Shown here: positions 44,600 through 53,935 of the stretch, one piece after another
Numbering within the stretch: the stretch's first letter is position 1
How the letters are laid out: each line of letters starts with the position of its first letter
Assembly (NCBI GenBank): GCA_038210275.1
Contig: JBBQWV010000016.1
Span: 23,440 to 87,439 of the forward strand
DNA: 64,000 nt
Source: PALSA-1296 sp038210275
Lineage (GTDB): Bacteria; Bacteroidota; Ignavibacteria; Palsa-1295
Reading direction: 5' to 3'
Translations under genes and position numbers: made by a program
Notes under the pieces: model-generated
Database searches by the model: none
The model's input: only the letters and a program-made list of their open reading frames with translations
Told to the model about the DNA's origin: nothing

Positions 44600-46501
44600 A
44601 TGGCAAAACGTAACACGTTTCATTCACTTCAGGAATTTCTCCGTTATTTAGATAATGAAGGCGAACTCCAGCGCATTATTACGCCTGTTAATTCAGATCT
44701 CGAAGCAGCTGAGATTGCCGTCCGGTCAATGCGCGAAGGTGGAAAGGCATTAGTATTTGAAAACATCATCGGTTCGAAGTATCCTCTCGCAATGAATATT
44801 CTTTCAAGCGATAGAAGAATCGAACTTGCCGTTGGTGAAGATCCGAATGAACTCGGCGAAAAACTTTTGCACGTCGCTGAAGAACTGATGCCTCCTAAAC
44901 CGGCAAAGCTTTATAATTTGCTAAAGCCGCTCGCTTCGAGAATATTTGGTTCGCGTTCTTCATCTTCCGTAGAATCTGCGCCGTCGCAAAGAATAGTTGA
45001 GCCTTCAGAATTATCCTCTCTTCCGATCTTAAAAACTTGGACCGATGATGCCGGAAAATTTATCACTTTGCCACAAGTCTTTACTTACGACCCGCTCACT
45101 GGCAAGCGAAATATCGGAATGTACCGGATGCAAGTCTTTGATGAATCAACGACTGGTATGCATTGGCAAATTCAAAAAGGCGGCGGCTTTCATTACTCTG
45201 CTGCCGAGCAAATGAATAAAATGCTTGAAGTTGCAGTAGCAGTCGGTACTGATCCCGCGCTTTTACTTGCAACGATCGCGCCGCTTCCTGAGGGATTAGA
45301 TGAGGCAATGTTTGCAGGATTTCTTCGAGGAGCCGCCACCCGAATGACTCGCGGAAAACGCATCTCCATTGATGTGCCTGCCGAAGCGGAATTTGTTATG
45401 GAAGGTTTCGTCCTTCCCAATGAGCGCAGACTTGAAGGACCATTCGGCGATCACTTTGGACACTATTCCCATGCAGGGATGTTCCCGATATTTCATATCA
45501 AAGCGATAACTCATCGTGCGAATGCCATCTTTGCTGCAACTGTTGTCGGCAAACCACCGATGGAAGATAAATGGCTTGGCGATGCAACCCAAAAGATATT
45601 AGGACCCCTTGCGCGGTTGATGCACCCGGAAGTCCGCGACATCTGGGCTTTTTACGAAGCCGGATTTCATAATTTTCTTTCGATCTCTACGAAACAGCGA
45701 TACGGAAAAGAGGCGATGAAGTCTGCAATCTCTCTAGTGGCAGAAGGTCAGCTTTCTCTCACAAAATGTGCAGTTGTTGTCGGTGAAAAAACAAATGCCA
45801 GAAATTTTTCTGAAGTACTTAAAGCTATCAAGGACAATTTCGACTCTTACTACGACTTTTTATTACTTCCCAACGTTCCGCTCGATACGCTTGACTTCAC
45901 AAGCTACACGATGAATCTCGGCTCAAAGATGATCTTGGATGCAAGTCCGAAACTTGAATCTTCAGCAAGCGGCGGAAAATATCCACCAAGAGGTGAAAAT
46001 GAATTTTATTCGCGCACCGGAAGAGCTACGACCAATCCATCGGACGTAGATATGCGTATAAGAGAGTATAAACTTGTCGAAGATACATTGCTTGTTGTAA
46101 AAGTCGATGGGGCTTTTACATCAGAACAGAATGCAGCAATGCATACCGAAGGCGAATTTATTCCGGCGGGAAAAACAATCGGGCGCGAAGTAATCGAGAA
46201 ATTAATTGCTTCGGAAAATATAGAAAAGCTTCCGCGAGGCACGAAGATCGTTGCCGCAGTGAGCGGCGATATTAATCTCTCAAATATCGAAGAGATTATT
46301 TGGGGGATATTTACACGCTTCGATGCTGCACGGGATGTCATCTTTTCAAAGATGGAGATGATCGGAGTTGCACCAAGTTATCATGGAATCATGGGCATTG
46401 ATGCAACATGGAAAACCGGGTATCCGAATCCCTGTATCATGCCTGAAGCTATCACTTCAAAAGTCACTGAGCGCTGGAGCGAATACGGATTTAAAAGTTA
46501 A
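44600..46501 (+). CDS. UbiD-family decarboxylase, probable MqnL
   Basis: 633 residues, longer than E. coli UbiD (about 497). N-terminal FHSLQEFLRYLDNEGELQRI is typical of UbiD. MYRMQVFDESTTGMHWQIQKGGGFHY and the ERRLEGPFGDHFGHYS motif (cofactor and catalytic acidic residues) are conserved. The last 150 residues extend the usual domain 3. It needs prenylated FMN from the upstream UbiX. In the futalosine route the matching enzyme (MqnL) decarboxylates the prenylated naphthoate, giving demethylmenaquinone. Last gene of the operon; about 75 bp separate it from the next gene. Confidence 0.88.
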   Translation: MAKRNTFHSLQEFLRYLDNEGELQRIITPVNSDLEAAEIAVRSMREGGKALVFENIIGSKYPLAMNILSSDRRIELAVGEDPNELGEKLLHVAEELMPPKPAKLYNLLKPLASRIFGSRSSSSVESAPSQRIVEPSELSSLPILKTWTDDAGKFITLPQVFTYDPLTGKRNIGMYRMQVFDESTTGMHWQIQKGGGFHYSAAEQMNKMLEVAVAVGTDPALLLATIAPLPEGLDEAMFAGFLRGAATRMTRGKRISIDVPAEAEFVMEGFVLPNERRLEGPFGDHFGHYSHAGMFPIFHIKAITHRANAIFAATVVGKPPMEDKWLGDATQKILGPLARLMHPEVRDIWAFYEAGFHNFLSISTKQRYGKEAMKSAISLVAEGQLSLTKCAVVVGEKTNARNFSEVLKAIKDNFDSYYDFLLLPNVPLDTLDFTSYTMNLGSKMILDASPKLESSASGGKYPPRGENEFYSRTGRATTNPSDVDMRIREYKLVEDTLLVVKVDGAFTSEQNAAMHTEGEFIPAGKTIGREVIEKLIASENIEKLPRGTKIVAAVSGDINLSNIEEIIWGIFTRFDAARDVIFSKMEMIGVAPSYHGIMGIDATWKTGYPNPCIMPEAITSKVTERWSEYGFKS

Positions 46502-46575
46502 GTGCATTCCACAACATCCCCGCCAATAGGTTTCCCCACCTTGTTGAATAGTGGTCTTTCACGAAAAATAAATAC

Positions 46576-47115
46576 ATGAAAAAAAATATATTATTACGTT
46601 TTACTGCCGTCGCTATTTTATTTCTATCACTTTCACTCAACGAACGACCAAGTTTTGCACAGCGACCAAGCGGTGACTTTGGTTTTGGTCTCATCCTCGG
46701 CGATCCCCTCGGAGGTACAATAAAATATTGGCTAAACGGGACGAATGCACTTGTTGCTGATATCGGAGAGTCGTATTTTGGCAATCCAAGAATTGATGTA
46801 GACTATCTTTGGCATTTTAATTCGTTTAATTCTCGAGTCGTATTGCTTTACGGAGGTGTCGGAGGAGCAATAGGTTTTGGTAATGGGTATGGATACTATG
46901 GAGTCTTCTATAAAAAAGATGGTGAAAAAGAACGCTTTTATTATCGTACTAATAGTGGAAGCGTTGGTATAGGTATTCGTGCGATCTTTGGCTTAAACAT
47001 TGTTCCAAAGCGAACACCTCTGGAGTTCTTTGTTGAAGCAGGTCCTTTGATAGGAATTACTCCAGCTTTTGGTGTTGGCATTGATCTTGCCGTCGGAGTA
47101 AGATTTTATCCGTAA
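46576..47115 (+). CDS. Small outer-membrane beta-barrel protein, unknown
   Basis: 179 residues. Signal peptide MKKNILLRFTAVAILFLSLS, cleavage near SFAQ. The mature protein alternates Gly/aromatic and polar residues (FGFGLILGDPLGGTIKYW, VLLYGGVGGAIGFGNGYGYYG) and ends in VGVRFYP, as in small eight-stranded barrels. Function not known. It follows the menaquinone operon but has its own spacer, and converges with serA with 7 bp between stops. Confidence 0.7.
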   Translation: MKKNILLRFTAVAILFLSLSLNERPSFAQRPSGDFGFGLILGDPLGGTIKYWLNGTNALVADIGESYFGNPRIDVDYLWHFNSFNSRVVLLYGGVGGAIGFGNGYGYYGVFYKKDGEKERFYYRTNSGSVGIGIRAIFGLNIVPKRTPLEFFVEAGPLIGITPAFGVGIDLAVGVRFYP

Positions 47116-47122
47116 TACTCTA

Positions 47123-48706
47123 TCAAAACTTCACGAGCCGAACATTTTTTAGTCCTTCGATAGAGGAAATTTCTTTGAGTGTCGGCAGCGAAACCTCAGT
47201 ATCCATATTGATGATCGTCACTGCATCTGCACCCGGCTCTAATCTGCCATTCGCAAGTCCGGCAATATTTACTCCGCCATTTCCGAGGATCGTACTTACT
47301 TTGCCAAGAATTCCGGGAACATCAGGATTAAAGAATACGAGTAGCGTACCTTCAGCAGAAATATCAACACGGTAGTTATCAATCTCCACGATTCGGGGAG
47401 AGCCATCGGCAAGCAATGTACCGCGAACACAATGCGAGACCTGTCCGCTTCCAAGTTCAAGCAAAATACTATTCGTATAACTTCCGAAATGATCGGTAGT
47501 TGATTCAGTAACTTTAATCCCCAATTCTTTAGCAAGAACCGGAGCATTGACATCATTGACGTGCTCTTGCGAAAATGGCGCGAGCAGATCTTTCAGAATA
47601 ACAAGAGTCAATGCTTGAGTCTTTTGATTTGTGACATCACCTGAATAGGTAATGTGAACAGCGTCAATCTTTTCGCGCAATCCTTGCGTCAGAAATGCAG
47701 CAAGCTTTTCGCAGAGATCATAGTAGGGGCGAAGATGCTCCCATTGTTCGGCTGGGACGGCGGGGACATTCACCGCATTGCTGATCGTATTTCCATGAAG
47801 TGCATCCACAATTTGTTTTGCAACAACGATAGCAACATTGATCTGCGCTTCTTCAGTGCTTGCACCAAGATGCGGAGTGGCAATAAAGTTTGGTAATTGT
47901 AAAAGGGGATTATCCGTCGGCGGTTCTTTTGAAAATACATCAAATGCAGCGCCGGCAACTTGTCCCGATTGAAGAGCTTCTGCAACTGCAGTCTCTTCAT
48001 AAATTCCCCCACGTGCAACATTTAATAATCGCACGCCTTTTTTACAAAGTTTTAATTCTTCTGCACCGATCAAATGAGAAGTGTCTTTGGTGATCGGGAC
48101 GTGAACGGTGATAATATCGGAGCGTTCAAGCAATGTGTTCAAGTCACAAAGTTCAACGCCAAGTTCATGCGCACGCTCGGGTCGAGCGTAAGGATCGTAG
48201 GAGATCAACTTCATTCCAAAACTTTTGGCACGAACACCAACTTCATATCCAATTCTTCCGAGACCGATAATGCCAAGTGTTTTACCAAAGAGTTCTATTC
48301 CGGTAAATTTACTGCGTTCCCATTTTTTTGCAACAAGACTTGCATTCGCCTGCGGAATATTCCGTGCCATTGAAAGCATCAGTGCCATTGTATGCTCAGC
48401 AGCAGAGATCGTATTGCCGTCAGGTGTATTCATTACGATTATGCCTGCACGGGTTGCGGCAGGAATGTCAATATTATCAAGCCCTACGCCTGCTCTGCCG
48501 ATGACTTTTAATTTTTTTGCAGCAGTAATAATTTCCGGAGTGACTTTTGTATCAGAGCGAATAACAAGTGCATCGTAGTCGCCGATCACAGCCTTTAATT
48601 CTTCCGGCTTCATTCCGAGTTTGATATCAACTTCGATATCTTTCTCAGCTTTGAAAATGGCAATGCCTTCTTCGGCAAGTTTATCGGAGATTAGGATTTT
48701 ATACAT
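47123..48706 (-). CDS. serA: D-3-phosphoglycerate dehydrogenase
   Basis: 527 residues, the long form. Substrate and NAD domains (1-315): KVIGRAGVGLDNIDIPAATRAGI, LGIIGLGRIGYEVGVRAKSFGM, the LLNVARGGIYEE and PHLGASTEEAQ motifs. An intervening (ASB) domain covers about 320-450 and a C-terminal ACT domain runs from about 455 (TLLVFFNPDVPGILGKVSTILG), which usually binds serine for feedback inhibition. It makes 3-phosphohydroxypyruvate for serine synthesis. The start overlaps the stop of the aminotransferase gene (TAATG). Confidence 0.95.
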   Translation of the reverse strand: MYKILISDKLAEEGIAIFKAEKDIEVDIKLGMKPEELKAVIGDYDALVIRSDTKVTPEIITAAKKLKVIGRAGVGLDNIDIPAATRAGIIVMNTPDGNTISAAEHTMALMLSMARNIPQANASLVAKKWERSKFTGIELFGKTLGIIGLGRIGYEVGVRAKSFGMKLISYDPYARPERAHELGVELCDLNTLLERSDIITVHVPITKDTSHLIGAEELKLCKKGVRLLNVARGGIYEETAVAEALQSGQVAGAAFDVFSKEPPTDNPLLQLPNFIATPHLGASTEEAQINVAIVVAKQIVDALHGNTISNAVNVPAVPAEQWEHLRPYYDLCEKLAAFLTQGLREKIDAVHITYSGDVTNQKTQALTLVILKDLLAPFSQEHVNDVNAPVLAKELGIKVTESTTDHFGSYTNSILLELGSGQVSHCVRGTLLADGSPRIVEIDNYRVDISAEGTLLVFFNPDVPGILGKVSTILGNGGVNIAGLANGRLEPGADAVTIINMDTEVSLPTLKEISSIEGLKNVRLVKF

Positions 48707-49854
48707 TATTTTGAATTTAAAAATATTTCTTGAGCAGCTTTTGTCCCTGCACCTAAAGTGATTGGAATATTAAGACCAGTGAGTACGCATTCAAGGGCTG
48801 CAATTGTCATCAATACATCGGTTCTATCGCAATAACCAAGATGTCCGATTCGGAAAATTTTTCCTTCCATTGTGCCTTGTCCGCCAACGATAGAAATACC
48901 CCATTCGCTGCGCATCTTTTTAACGATGTCAGCGCTATTGATCCCGGCAGGAGAATTTACTGAGGTAACACTGACACTCGGAGATTCAGCAAAAAGTGTA
49001 AATCCAAGTGCCTTCATTGCTTCGCGAGTTGCATGAGCAAGCAATTCATGACGTGCCCATATATTTTCAATTCCTTCAGCATGAATTAACTGAAGCGAAA
49101 CTTGAAGTTGTCGAACAAGCGAGACATTTGGTGTCCATGGAGTATCAGGAAGTTTTTCTTCCGTCAGCTTTTTCAGAGCTGATTCGAACGACCAATAAAA
49201 CTTCGGACTCTTTTTCGACTTCATTGAAGCCAAAGCGCGTTCGCTAAGAGCGATAAGAGCAAGTCCCGGTGGCATCATCAAACCTTTTTGTGTGCCTGAG
49301 ACAACGGCATCGACACCCCATTCATCCATTTTTAATTTGCAGGCAACAAGTCCGCTGATCGCATCAAGTGCGAAAAGAGTATTCGTTGCTTTTGTCAGTG
49401 TAGCAATTTCTTGAATCGGATGCAGAACACCTGTCGAAGTTTCTGAAAGTGTCCCGCAAAGAAGTACTGCATCAGGGTTGTCATCGAGAGCTTTTTTTAC
49501 CTCATCAGGTTTCACTGCTTTTCCGTAAGGTACTTCTATCCGAATCACTTTTCTTTCAAGCGCTTCAGCAATTTTTGCCCAGCGTTCGCCAAAAACTCCG
49601 CCGGAGATCACAATAACTTTTTCACCCGGTGCACTGAGATTTACTAAAGTTGCTTCCATCCCACCTGTGCCACCTGCGGCAAGTGTTAGAACGGGTTGCT
49701 TCGTTTGAAAAGCATACTTAATTTTCTCGCAGACATCTGCAAAGATCGCACGGAATTCAGGTGTCCGATGATGAAGGATGGGTTGTCCGGCTGCTGCAAG
49801 AACTTCTGGTGGGACTTCGGTTGGTCCCGGAGCCATAATTCGTTTTTTGATCAT
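48706..49854 (-). CDS. Class V aminotransferase (alanine/serine-glyoxylate type)
   Basis: 382 residues of the PLP fold type I class V group that includes alanine-glyoxylate and serine-pyruvate aminotransferases. MAPGPTEVPPEVLAA begins the conserved part, AAGGTGGMEATLVNL follows, and SGTQKGLMMPPGLA holds the PLP Lys, near residue 190. It is translationally coupled to serA. In organisms lacking a SerC, a class V enzyme beside serA is thought to supply the phosphoserine aminotransferase step, which fits here but is inference. Confidence 0.88.
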   Translation of the reverse strand: MIKKRIMAPGPTEVPPEVLAAAGQPILHHRTPEFRAIFADVCEKIKYAFQTKQPVLTLAAGGTGGMEATLVNLSAPGEKVIVISGGVFGERWAKIAEALERKVIRIEVPYGKAVKPDEVKKALDDNPDAVLLCGTLSETSTGVLHPIQEIATLTKATNTLFALDAISGLVACKLKMDEWGVDAVVSGTQKGLMMPPGLALIALSERALASMKSKKSPKFYWSFESALKKLTEEKLPDTPWTPNVSLVRQLQVSLQLIHAEGIENIWARHELLAHATREAMKALGFTLFAESPSVSVTSVNSPAGINSADIVKKMRSEWGISIVGGQGTMEGKIFRIGHLGYCDRTDVLMTIAALECVLTGLNIPITLGAGTKAAQEIFLNSK

Positions 49855-49934
49855 AGAATGTGTTGGGTTAAATACGGGGAGATGTTGCTAACAATGAAAT
49901 AGCGAAAATCGTCCGCAAGACAGGTTATCAGTGT

Positions 49935-49980
49935 GACGGACTTTAGTCCGTCAGGGAAGACGAACGGACTAAAGTCCGTT
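49935..49980. repeat. Pair of GGACT/AGTCC palindromes
   Basis: GACGGACTTTAGTCCGTC (49935-49952) and AACGGACTAAAGTCCGTT (49963-49980) are perfect 18-bp palindromes. Together they can form a longer cruciform. A third, GACGGACTAAGAGTCCGTC, lies at 63811-63829. The shared flank after the right arm (CCACT) shows they belong to one dispersed family. It lies between two minus-strand genes and could act in termination or RNA stability. Confidence 0.8.
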
Positions 49981-49998
49981 CCACTTGTGCTTCCAATT

Positions 49999-50895
49999 TC
50001 ATAGCCCAATATTCTTCCCCATAAATCGAAATCCGAGATACACATATTTCGAATTTACAGGACTAGGTCGCGAGCCATCATCTTGAAGAGATTCTGCGCC
50101 TAAGAAAATATTCATTGTGCTTCCGGCTCCGATGAGTTCAAGTCCTAATTCAACTCTGGCATCAAATGTAACGGTCTGAAATTTATTATATGCAGCGGCA
50201 ACTCCCGATGCTCGGAGATATGTATTTGCACTTCCGATCGGAAGATCAAATTTTCCTCCGGCAGATAGTGATGCAATAATTCTCGACATATCGGTATTGG
50301 GCTTTGATGCTGTATCGGGCATGTGATAATCTTCACGGAATACATATTCATCAGCTTGTGCCCAAAGTGTTGAATGAATTCCACTAAGATTCACATCTCG
50401 CCAAACTCCGCGTTCTAAAATAGAGCTATAGATCAGTGTTCGCTGCTCGCCTGCTCCGACGATATTATTTTCGAGATCGTCGATGTCATGATGACAGCGA
50501 TTGATATAACCGGTATGAAATTCCGTTTCGCCGATCTTATCCATATAGAGAACTCCTTCTGTCCAGAATATTCCCCGCGGATGAAAATAAATACTGCTAT
50601 GCTGATCGGCAGCCATTTCATAATCGCCGATCAGATAAATTGCTGAATGCTCCCATTCGACAAATTGAATTATGCCGCCGGTAGAAATACTCCAATAAAA
50701 TCTATCGCCGGAGCTTTGAAAGCCCTTTGTAATATCGCCCCAGATCCCTTGCTCTTTCAGGAATACAGCGCCCTTCGTCGTATCAAGCGGCGAGCGGAAT
50801 TGCGGCGCCATAATGATAGAACGAGTCGGAAAGATAGGTCCTGCAATTGCAGTGACAGCAATAAAAGAAATCGCTAACAACAGAATGTATTTCAT
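49999..50895 (-). CDS. Outer-membrane beta-barrel-like protein, unknown
   Basis: 298 residues. Signal peptide MKYILLLAISFIAVTAIAG is clear. The mature part is aromatic-rich with barrel-like alternation (FYWSISTGGIIQFVEWE, AIYLIGDYEMAAD) and a NRCHHDIDDLENN segment with paired His and acidic residues that could bind metal. It ends in YVYLGFRFMGKNIGL. No family recognised. A TAATTTTG promoter sits 4 bp before the ATG. Confidence 0.68.
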   Translation of the reverse strand: MKYILLLAISFIAVTAIAGPIFPTRSIIMAPQFRSPLDTTKGAVFLKEQGIWGDITKGFQSSGDRFYWSISTGGIIQFVEWEHSAIYLIGDYEMAADQHSSIYFHPRGIFWTEGVLYMDKIGETEFHTGYINRCHHDIDDLENNIVGAGEQRTLIYSSILERGVWRDVNLSGIHSTLWAQADEYVFREDYHMPDTASKPNTDMSRIIASLSAGGKFDLPIGSANTYLRASGVAAAYNKFQTVTFDARVELGLELIGAGSTMNIFLGAESLQDDGSRPSPVNSKYVYLGFRFMGKNIGL

Positions 50896-51494
50896 TCTGC
50901 AAAATTACGAAAGGCTACTGTCTGAACTGGGATTTTTGGGATTAATGGAATTTATTGGGATGTCATTTCGAACGGAGGCGTAGCCGCAGAGAGAAATCTA
51001 TAAATAAAAATAAATCCTTATTTCTTAAGAGTATGATGTGTTTTGTATAAATGATTAGTATAAAAAAAAAAGAAGTAAATAATACAGGAATCCCTGAATC
51101 TACCGCAGGACGCGGTTATCGTAGTAGCTATTGGATGATTACGTGCTGCGCAGCATAACCCTTCAAATCCTTCTATTTCCCGTTTACCGGCTTTGGTGAA
51201 ATCTCCTTGCCCGGGGAGATGAAATGTTTGGAAGATCAGAGACGTAATTTACCCGAACCGTAACTTAGATGATCCCAACGATGAAAAGGTTTAAAAGAAA
51301 AAATAAAAAATGCGAATAGTAGGGTAAGCTATTGAAAAATAGGGAGATAAAATTTTAATACAATATGATCAATTCTGATTCGTCTCTATATGCGAAGGAC
51401 GATTGCTATTTGTAAATTGTTCTTTCATATTCCTAAATCCTCCGGGATGGGAAATGTTTTTGTTAATTACTTTTTCACTTTTACTTCAATTTCT
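50896..51494. other. AT-rich intergenic region, degenerate repeats
   Basis: No gene supported over these 599 bases. Near 50926-50960 there is a degenerate GTCTGAAC...GGATTT...GGATTAA arm related to the repeat at 28368. At 50962-50999 a GTCATTTCGAACGGAGGCGT...GAGAAATCT arm is present without a partner. A run of eleven A follows near 51061. The rest is A/T-rich, including sequence that would extend the DinB-like gene upstream but does not look coding. Confidence 0.5.
50900..50907 (-). promoter_or_regulatory. TAnnTTTG promoter abutting start of 49999-50895
   Basis: TAATTTTG on the minus strand, with only CAGA between it and the ATG at 50895. A transcript from this element would start at or within a base or two of the ATG, giving a leaderless message. 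Confidence 0.6.
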
Positions 51495-52001
51495 ATGCAA
51501 ACAAAAGAATATTTCATTAAGCTTACAAAGCGCGAGTTAGTCGCTACAACAGCCGCGATGCGTGCAATTCCACCGGAGAAAGATTCATATTCTCCGAATC
51601 CGAAAACTCGTTCTGCGCGGATGATCATCTCGCATTTGATCGGGCATCCTCTCGATCTTATCGAAGGTATGGAAACGGGTGCTTTCAATCATCGCAACCA
51701 ATCCGAGTTTACAAGCTATGAGGATGCCGCTTCCCAGTACGAAGCAGATACGAATAAACTCATAGGAATGATCGAAGCCACCGATGAGAAAACCTGGGAT
51801 GAAAAGCAGGTTGACTTTAATCTCTATGGCTCAAAGCTCTTTACTGCGACTCTTCGTGATATGTGCTTCGATTTTCATGCCGATACACTGCATCATCGCG
51901 GACAGCTCTCGACATACTTCCGTCCGATGGGTGTGAAGAACCCTGTCATCTACGGCACAACAAAAGAAGTTGAAGAGGATATGATGGCGGCTAGGGGATA
52001 A
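51495..52001 (+). CDS. DinB-like four-helix-bundle protein
   Basis: 168 residues from the ATG at 51495. The frame runs back to 51390 but the added residues are Phe/Ser-rich and not family-like. ISHLIGHPLDLIEGMETG gives a first metal His, and FDFHADTLHHRGQLSTYFRPMG is the usual C-terminal HxxxH-type motif of DinB/YfiT proteins. Family members are metal-binding stress or thiol-dependent enzymes; the substrate is unknown. It stands alone, followed by a dispersed repeat. Confidence 0.8.
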   Translation: MQTKEYFIKLTKRELVATTAAMRAIPPEKDSYSPNPKTRSARMIISHLIGHPLDLIEGMETGAFNHRNQSEFTSYEDAASQYEADTNKLIGMIEATDEKTWDEKQVDFNLYGSKLFTATLRDMCFDFHADTLHHRGQLSTYFRPMGVKNPVIYGTTKEVEEDMMAARG

Positions 52002-52011
52002 CCAAAAAAAC

Positions 52012-52095
52012 GTCATTGCGAGCGATAGCGAAGCAATCTATACTTTCACTATAGTAATTACTCAGAAAGTGTAGATTGCTTTTTGCGTCCAGTTC
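52012..52095. repeat. GTCATTGCGA-type dispersed inverted repeat
   Basis: It begins GTCATTGCGAGCGATAGCGA (52012-52031) and holds 16-bp arms, AGCAATCTATACTTTC (52032-52047) and GAAAGTGTAGATTGCT (52065-52080), differing at one position. The same GTCATTGCGAG head is at 28583 and 63342. It lies just after the DinB-like stop. Confidence 0.8.
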
Positions 52096-52164
52096 GCTCA
52101 TTCACATACCGCAACGACACCACCTACCATTATTTTGTGCAGGAAGAAAAAGAAATTGCAATCT

Positions 52165-52878
52165 TTATTTTGTCCACCAATTTTCATTTTCTGATTCTGT
52201 AAAATCTTTTAACTGTACCAATGGACGCTTGGCAACAATATCGTGTTTTTCTTTTTTACTTTTACAATCTTCGGTAATAGTCATCCGATACCTTTGCCCT
52301 GTCAAGAAGTTTACATCCGTATAGTTAGTAGCCCCAAAATCCTTGTATTTATCACAAAAATCAACGCACCAAAAAGAATGGTCTGTTGCTCCAATAAGGT
52401 AAAAATCGTTATTTTGATACCGAAATTTTCGATCGAATGCCCATCGCCAATTGCTGCCGCCATAATGCGATATTGTTAGAACTTGCCGCTTGATCGTTAG
52501 TCCTGAAAAGGGGTCGCCGAATACACCCCCACAATTCTTGCACCAAATACATCGTGAATTCGTGTCCTTCAGAACATAGTGATCTCCATCACGAAAAAGT
52601 ATTACGAGAAATCTCTCATAGCTCTCAAGAGAATCCAGATTGTATTGTTCTTCTCCCTCAGAACTTTCAAGAGTGATGACCATTGCTTCGTCGGGAATGC
52701 CATCGCCATTCAAGTCTCCTTCGGCATCTTCAAGAATACGGTAACCTTTCGGAATAAAGCCTTCCGCTGATTCGGCATTTTGAGGAAATTCCGGTGGCGA
52801 CACAGTTTTTGCAAACCCTTCATAGGTTGTTAGTAAAAGACATAAAGCGATTTCAAGTATAATGAGTATCCGATTCAT
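52165..52878 (-). CDS. Secreted protein with Ca-binding-like DxNxDG loop, unknown
   Basis: 237 residues. Signal peptide RILIILEIALCLLLTTY, cleavage near GFAK. Then EDAEGDLNGDGIPDEAMVI, an EF-hand-like or FG-GAP-like calcium loop, and ERFLVILFRDGDHYVL. Two Cys pairs (CIWCKNC, CVDFC) follow, and the conserved-looking GGVFGDPFSGLTIKRQVL and HYGGSNWRWAFDRKFRY. Proteins of this layout exist in other Proteobacteria and Bacteroidetes as unnamed periplasmic proteins, from memory only. Function not known. Confidence 0.65.
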   Translation of the reverse strand: MNRILIILEIALCLLLTTYEGFAKTVSPPEFPQNAESAEGFIPKGYRILEDAEGDLNGDGIPDEAMVITLESSEGEEQYNLDSLESYERFLVILFRDGDHYVLKDTNSRCIWCKNCGGVFGDPFSGLTIKRQVLTISHYGGSNWRWAFDRKFRYQNNDFYLIGATDHSFWCVDFCDKYKDFGATNYTDVNFLTGQRYRMTITEDCKSKKEKHDIVAKRPLVQLKDFTESENENWWTK

Positions 52879-52948
52879 AAAAATGAAACAATATTTAGAC
52901 AGGTTTACATTCGCTTCCCGTAGATTCCCAATTAGTAGCGAATAGGAT

Positions 52949-53935
52949 TTACTCCTTCACAAACCTCAACGACACCACATCACCGCCAGCTTGCATTCTG
53001 CAAATATAAACTCCTGCCGCTAATGAAGAGGCATTCAGAGATAGTCTGTTATCTCCTTCAAATAACATTTTGTCTTCTGAAGATCGCACATTCCCAAGAA
53101 TATCCATGATCTCCATGCGCACCTTCATATTCTCACGAAGTGTAATGATAGCCTCAGCTTTCGCCGCAACAGGATCAGAAGAAAGCCGTGTCTGAAGAAT
53201 GTTTGGGGTTAATGGAGTTTGATGAACACCTGCCCTTGGAGGAGGAAAGTCGGTAGGGGCTAATGGGCCATATCCATCACATCCAGGTTCAGGGGGATAA
53301 CAATTTGCCGAAGAAACCGATCTTAGAAAAATTTGATAATTATCATCAAATTGAACATCAGGTGAAGCATCAGGAAAATTACAATACCTGTCCTTAAGAT
53401 CATAGTTGAAAAGCACAATTTGACAATCAATAGCTACATTGAAAATACCAGAAGAATCTTCCACTTTTACGCCATTGCAATATACACGATGAAAAAATCG
53501 CGAGATTTTTGAGCATACCAAATAGAGATGACCTGAATGTGTTGTGATAAAGTCTCCTCGAAGATGGATTGTATCAGCATTTGACCAACCTGATTGATTG
53601 TGAGGACTATTATATTGATGGTAAACCCAAAAATGGAAGTATGTTATCAACTTCTGATTACTCTCTTTTCCGCTTATCGTTAACTTAACCCACCCAGCCG
53701 ACCCCTTTCCACTTACCGGAATCGTCGCACGAATGAGAGTATCATATGCAAGCGTTATCGGTAGTGAAACAGAATCAACAGTAACGACAGCTTGAGAGGA
53801 GTTTGTGAAAAGACCATGCAGAACTAATTCCCCTTTATCTTCATCGACGGTAATGCTATCAATCCTTGGCGTCTGCGCGAAGCAGGGAGCCGAGAGACAA
53901 AGCAGCAGAACTACGAGCGAAAGTTTTGTAAGCAT
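52949..53935 (-). CDS. Secreted protein with C-terminal T9SS sorting domain
   Basis: 328 residues. Signal peptide LSLVVLLLCLSAPCFAQ. Residues 20-110 look like an Ig-like beta domain, 120-230 a further beta-rich part with three Cys. The last 75 residues form a type A T9SS sorting domain: MEIMDILGNVRSSED, LNASSLAAGVYICRM, VSLRFVKE. This directs export across the outer membrane and processing by the PorU sortase. The passenger function is unknown. A closely related sorting-domain tail, without the rest, lies at 57959-58060. Confidence 0.82.
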   Translation of the reverse strand: MLTKLSLVVLLLCLSAPCFAQTPRIDSITVDEDKGELVLHGLFTNSSQAVVTVDSVSLPITLAYDTLIRATIPVSGKGSAGWVKLTISGKESNQKLITYFHFWVYHQYNSPHNQSGWSNADTIHLRGDFITTHSGHLYLVCSKISRFFHRVYCNGVKVEDSSGIFNVAIDCQIVLFNYDLKDRYCNFPDASPDVQFDDNYQIFLRSVSSANCYPPEPGCDGYGPLAPTDFPPPRAGVHQTPLTPNILQTRLSSDPVAAKAEAIITLRENMKVRMEIMDILGNVRSSEDKMLFEGDNRLSLNASSLAAGVYICRMQAGGDVVSLRFVKE

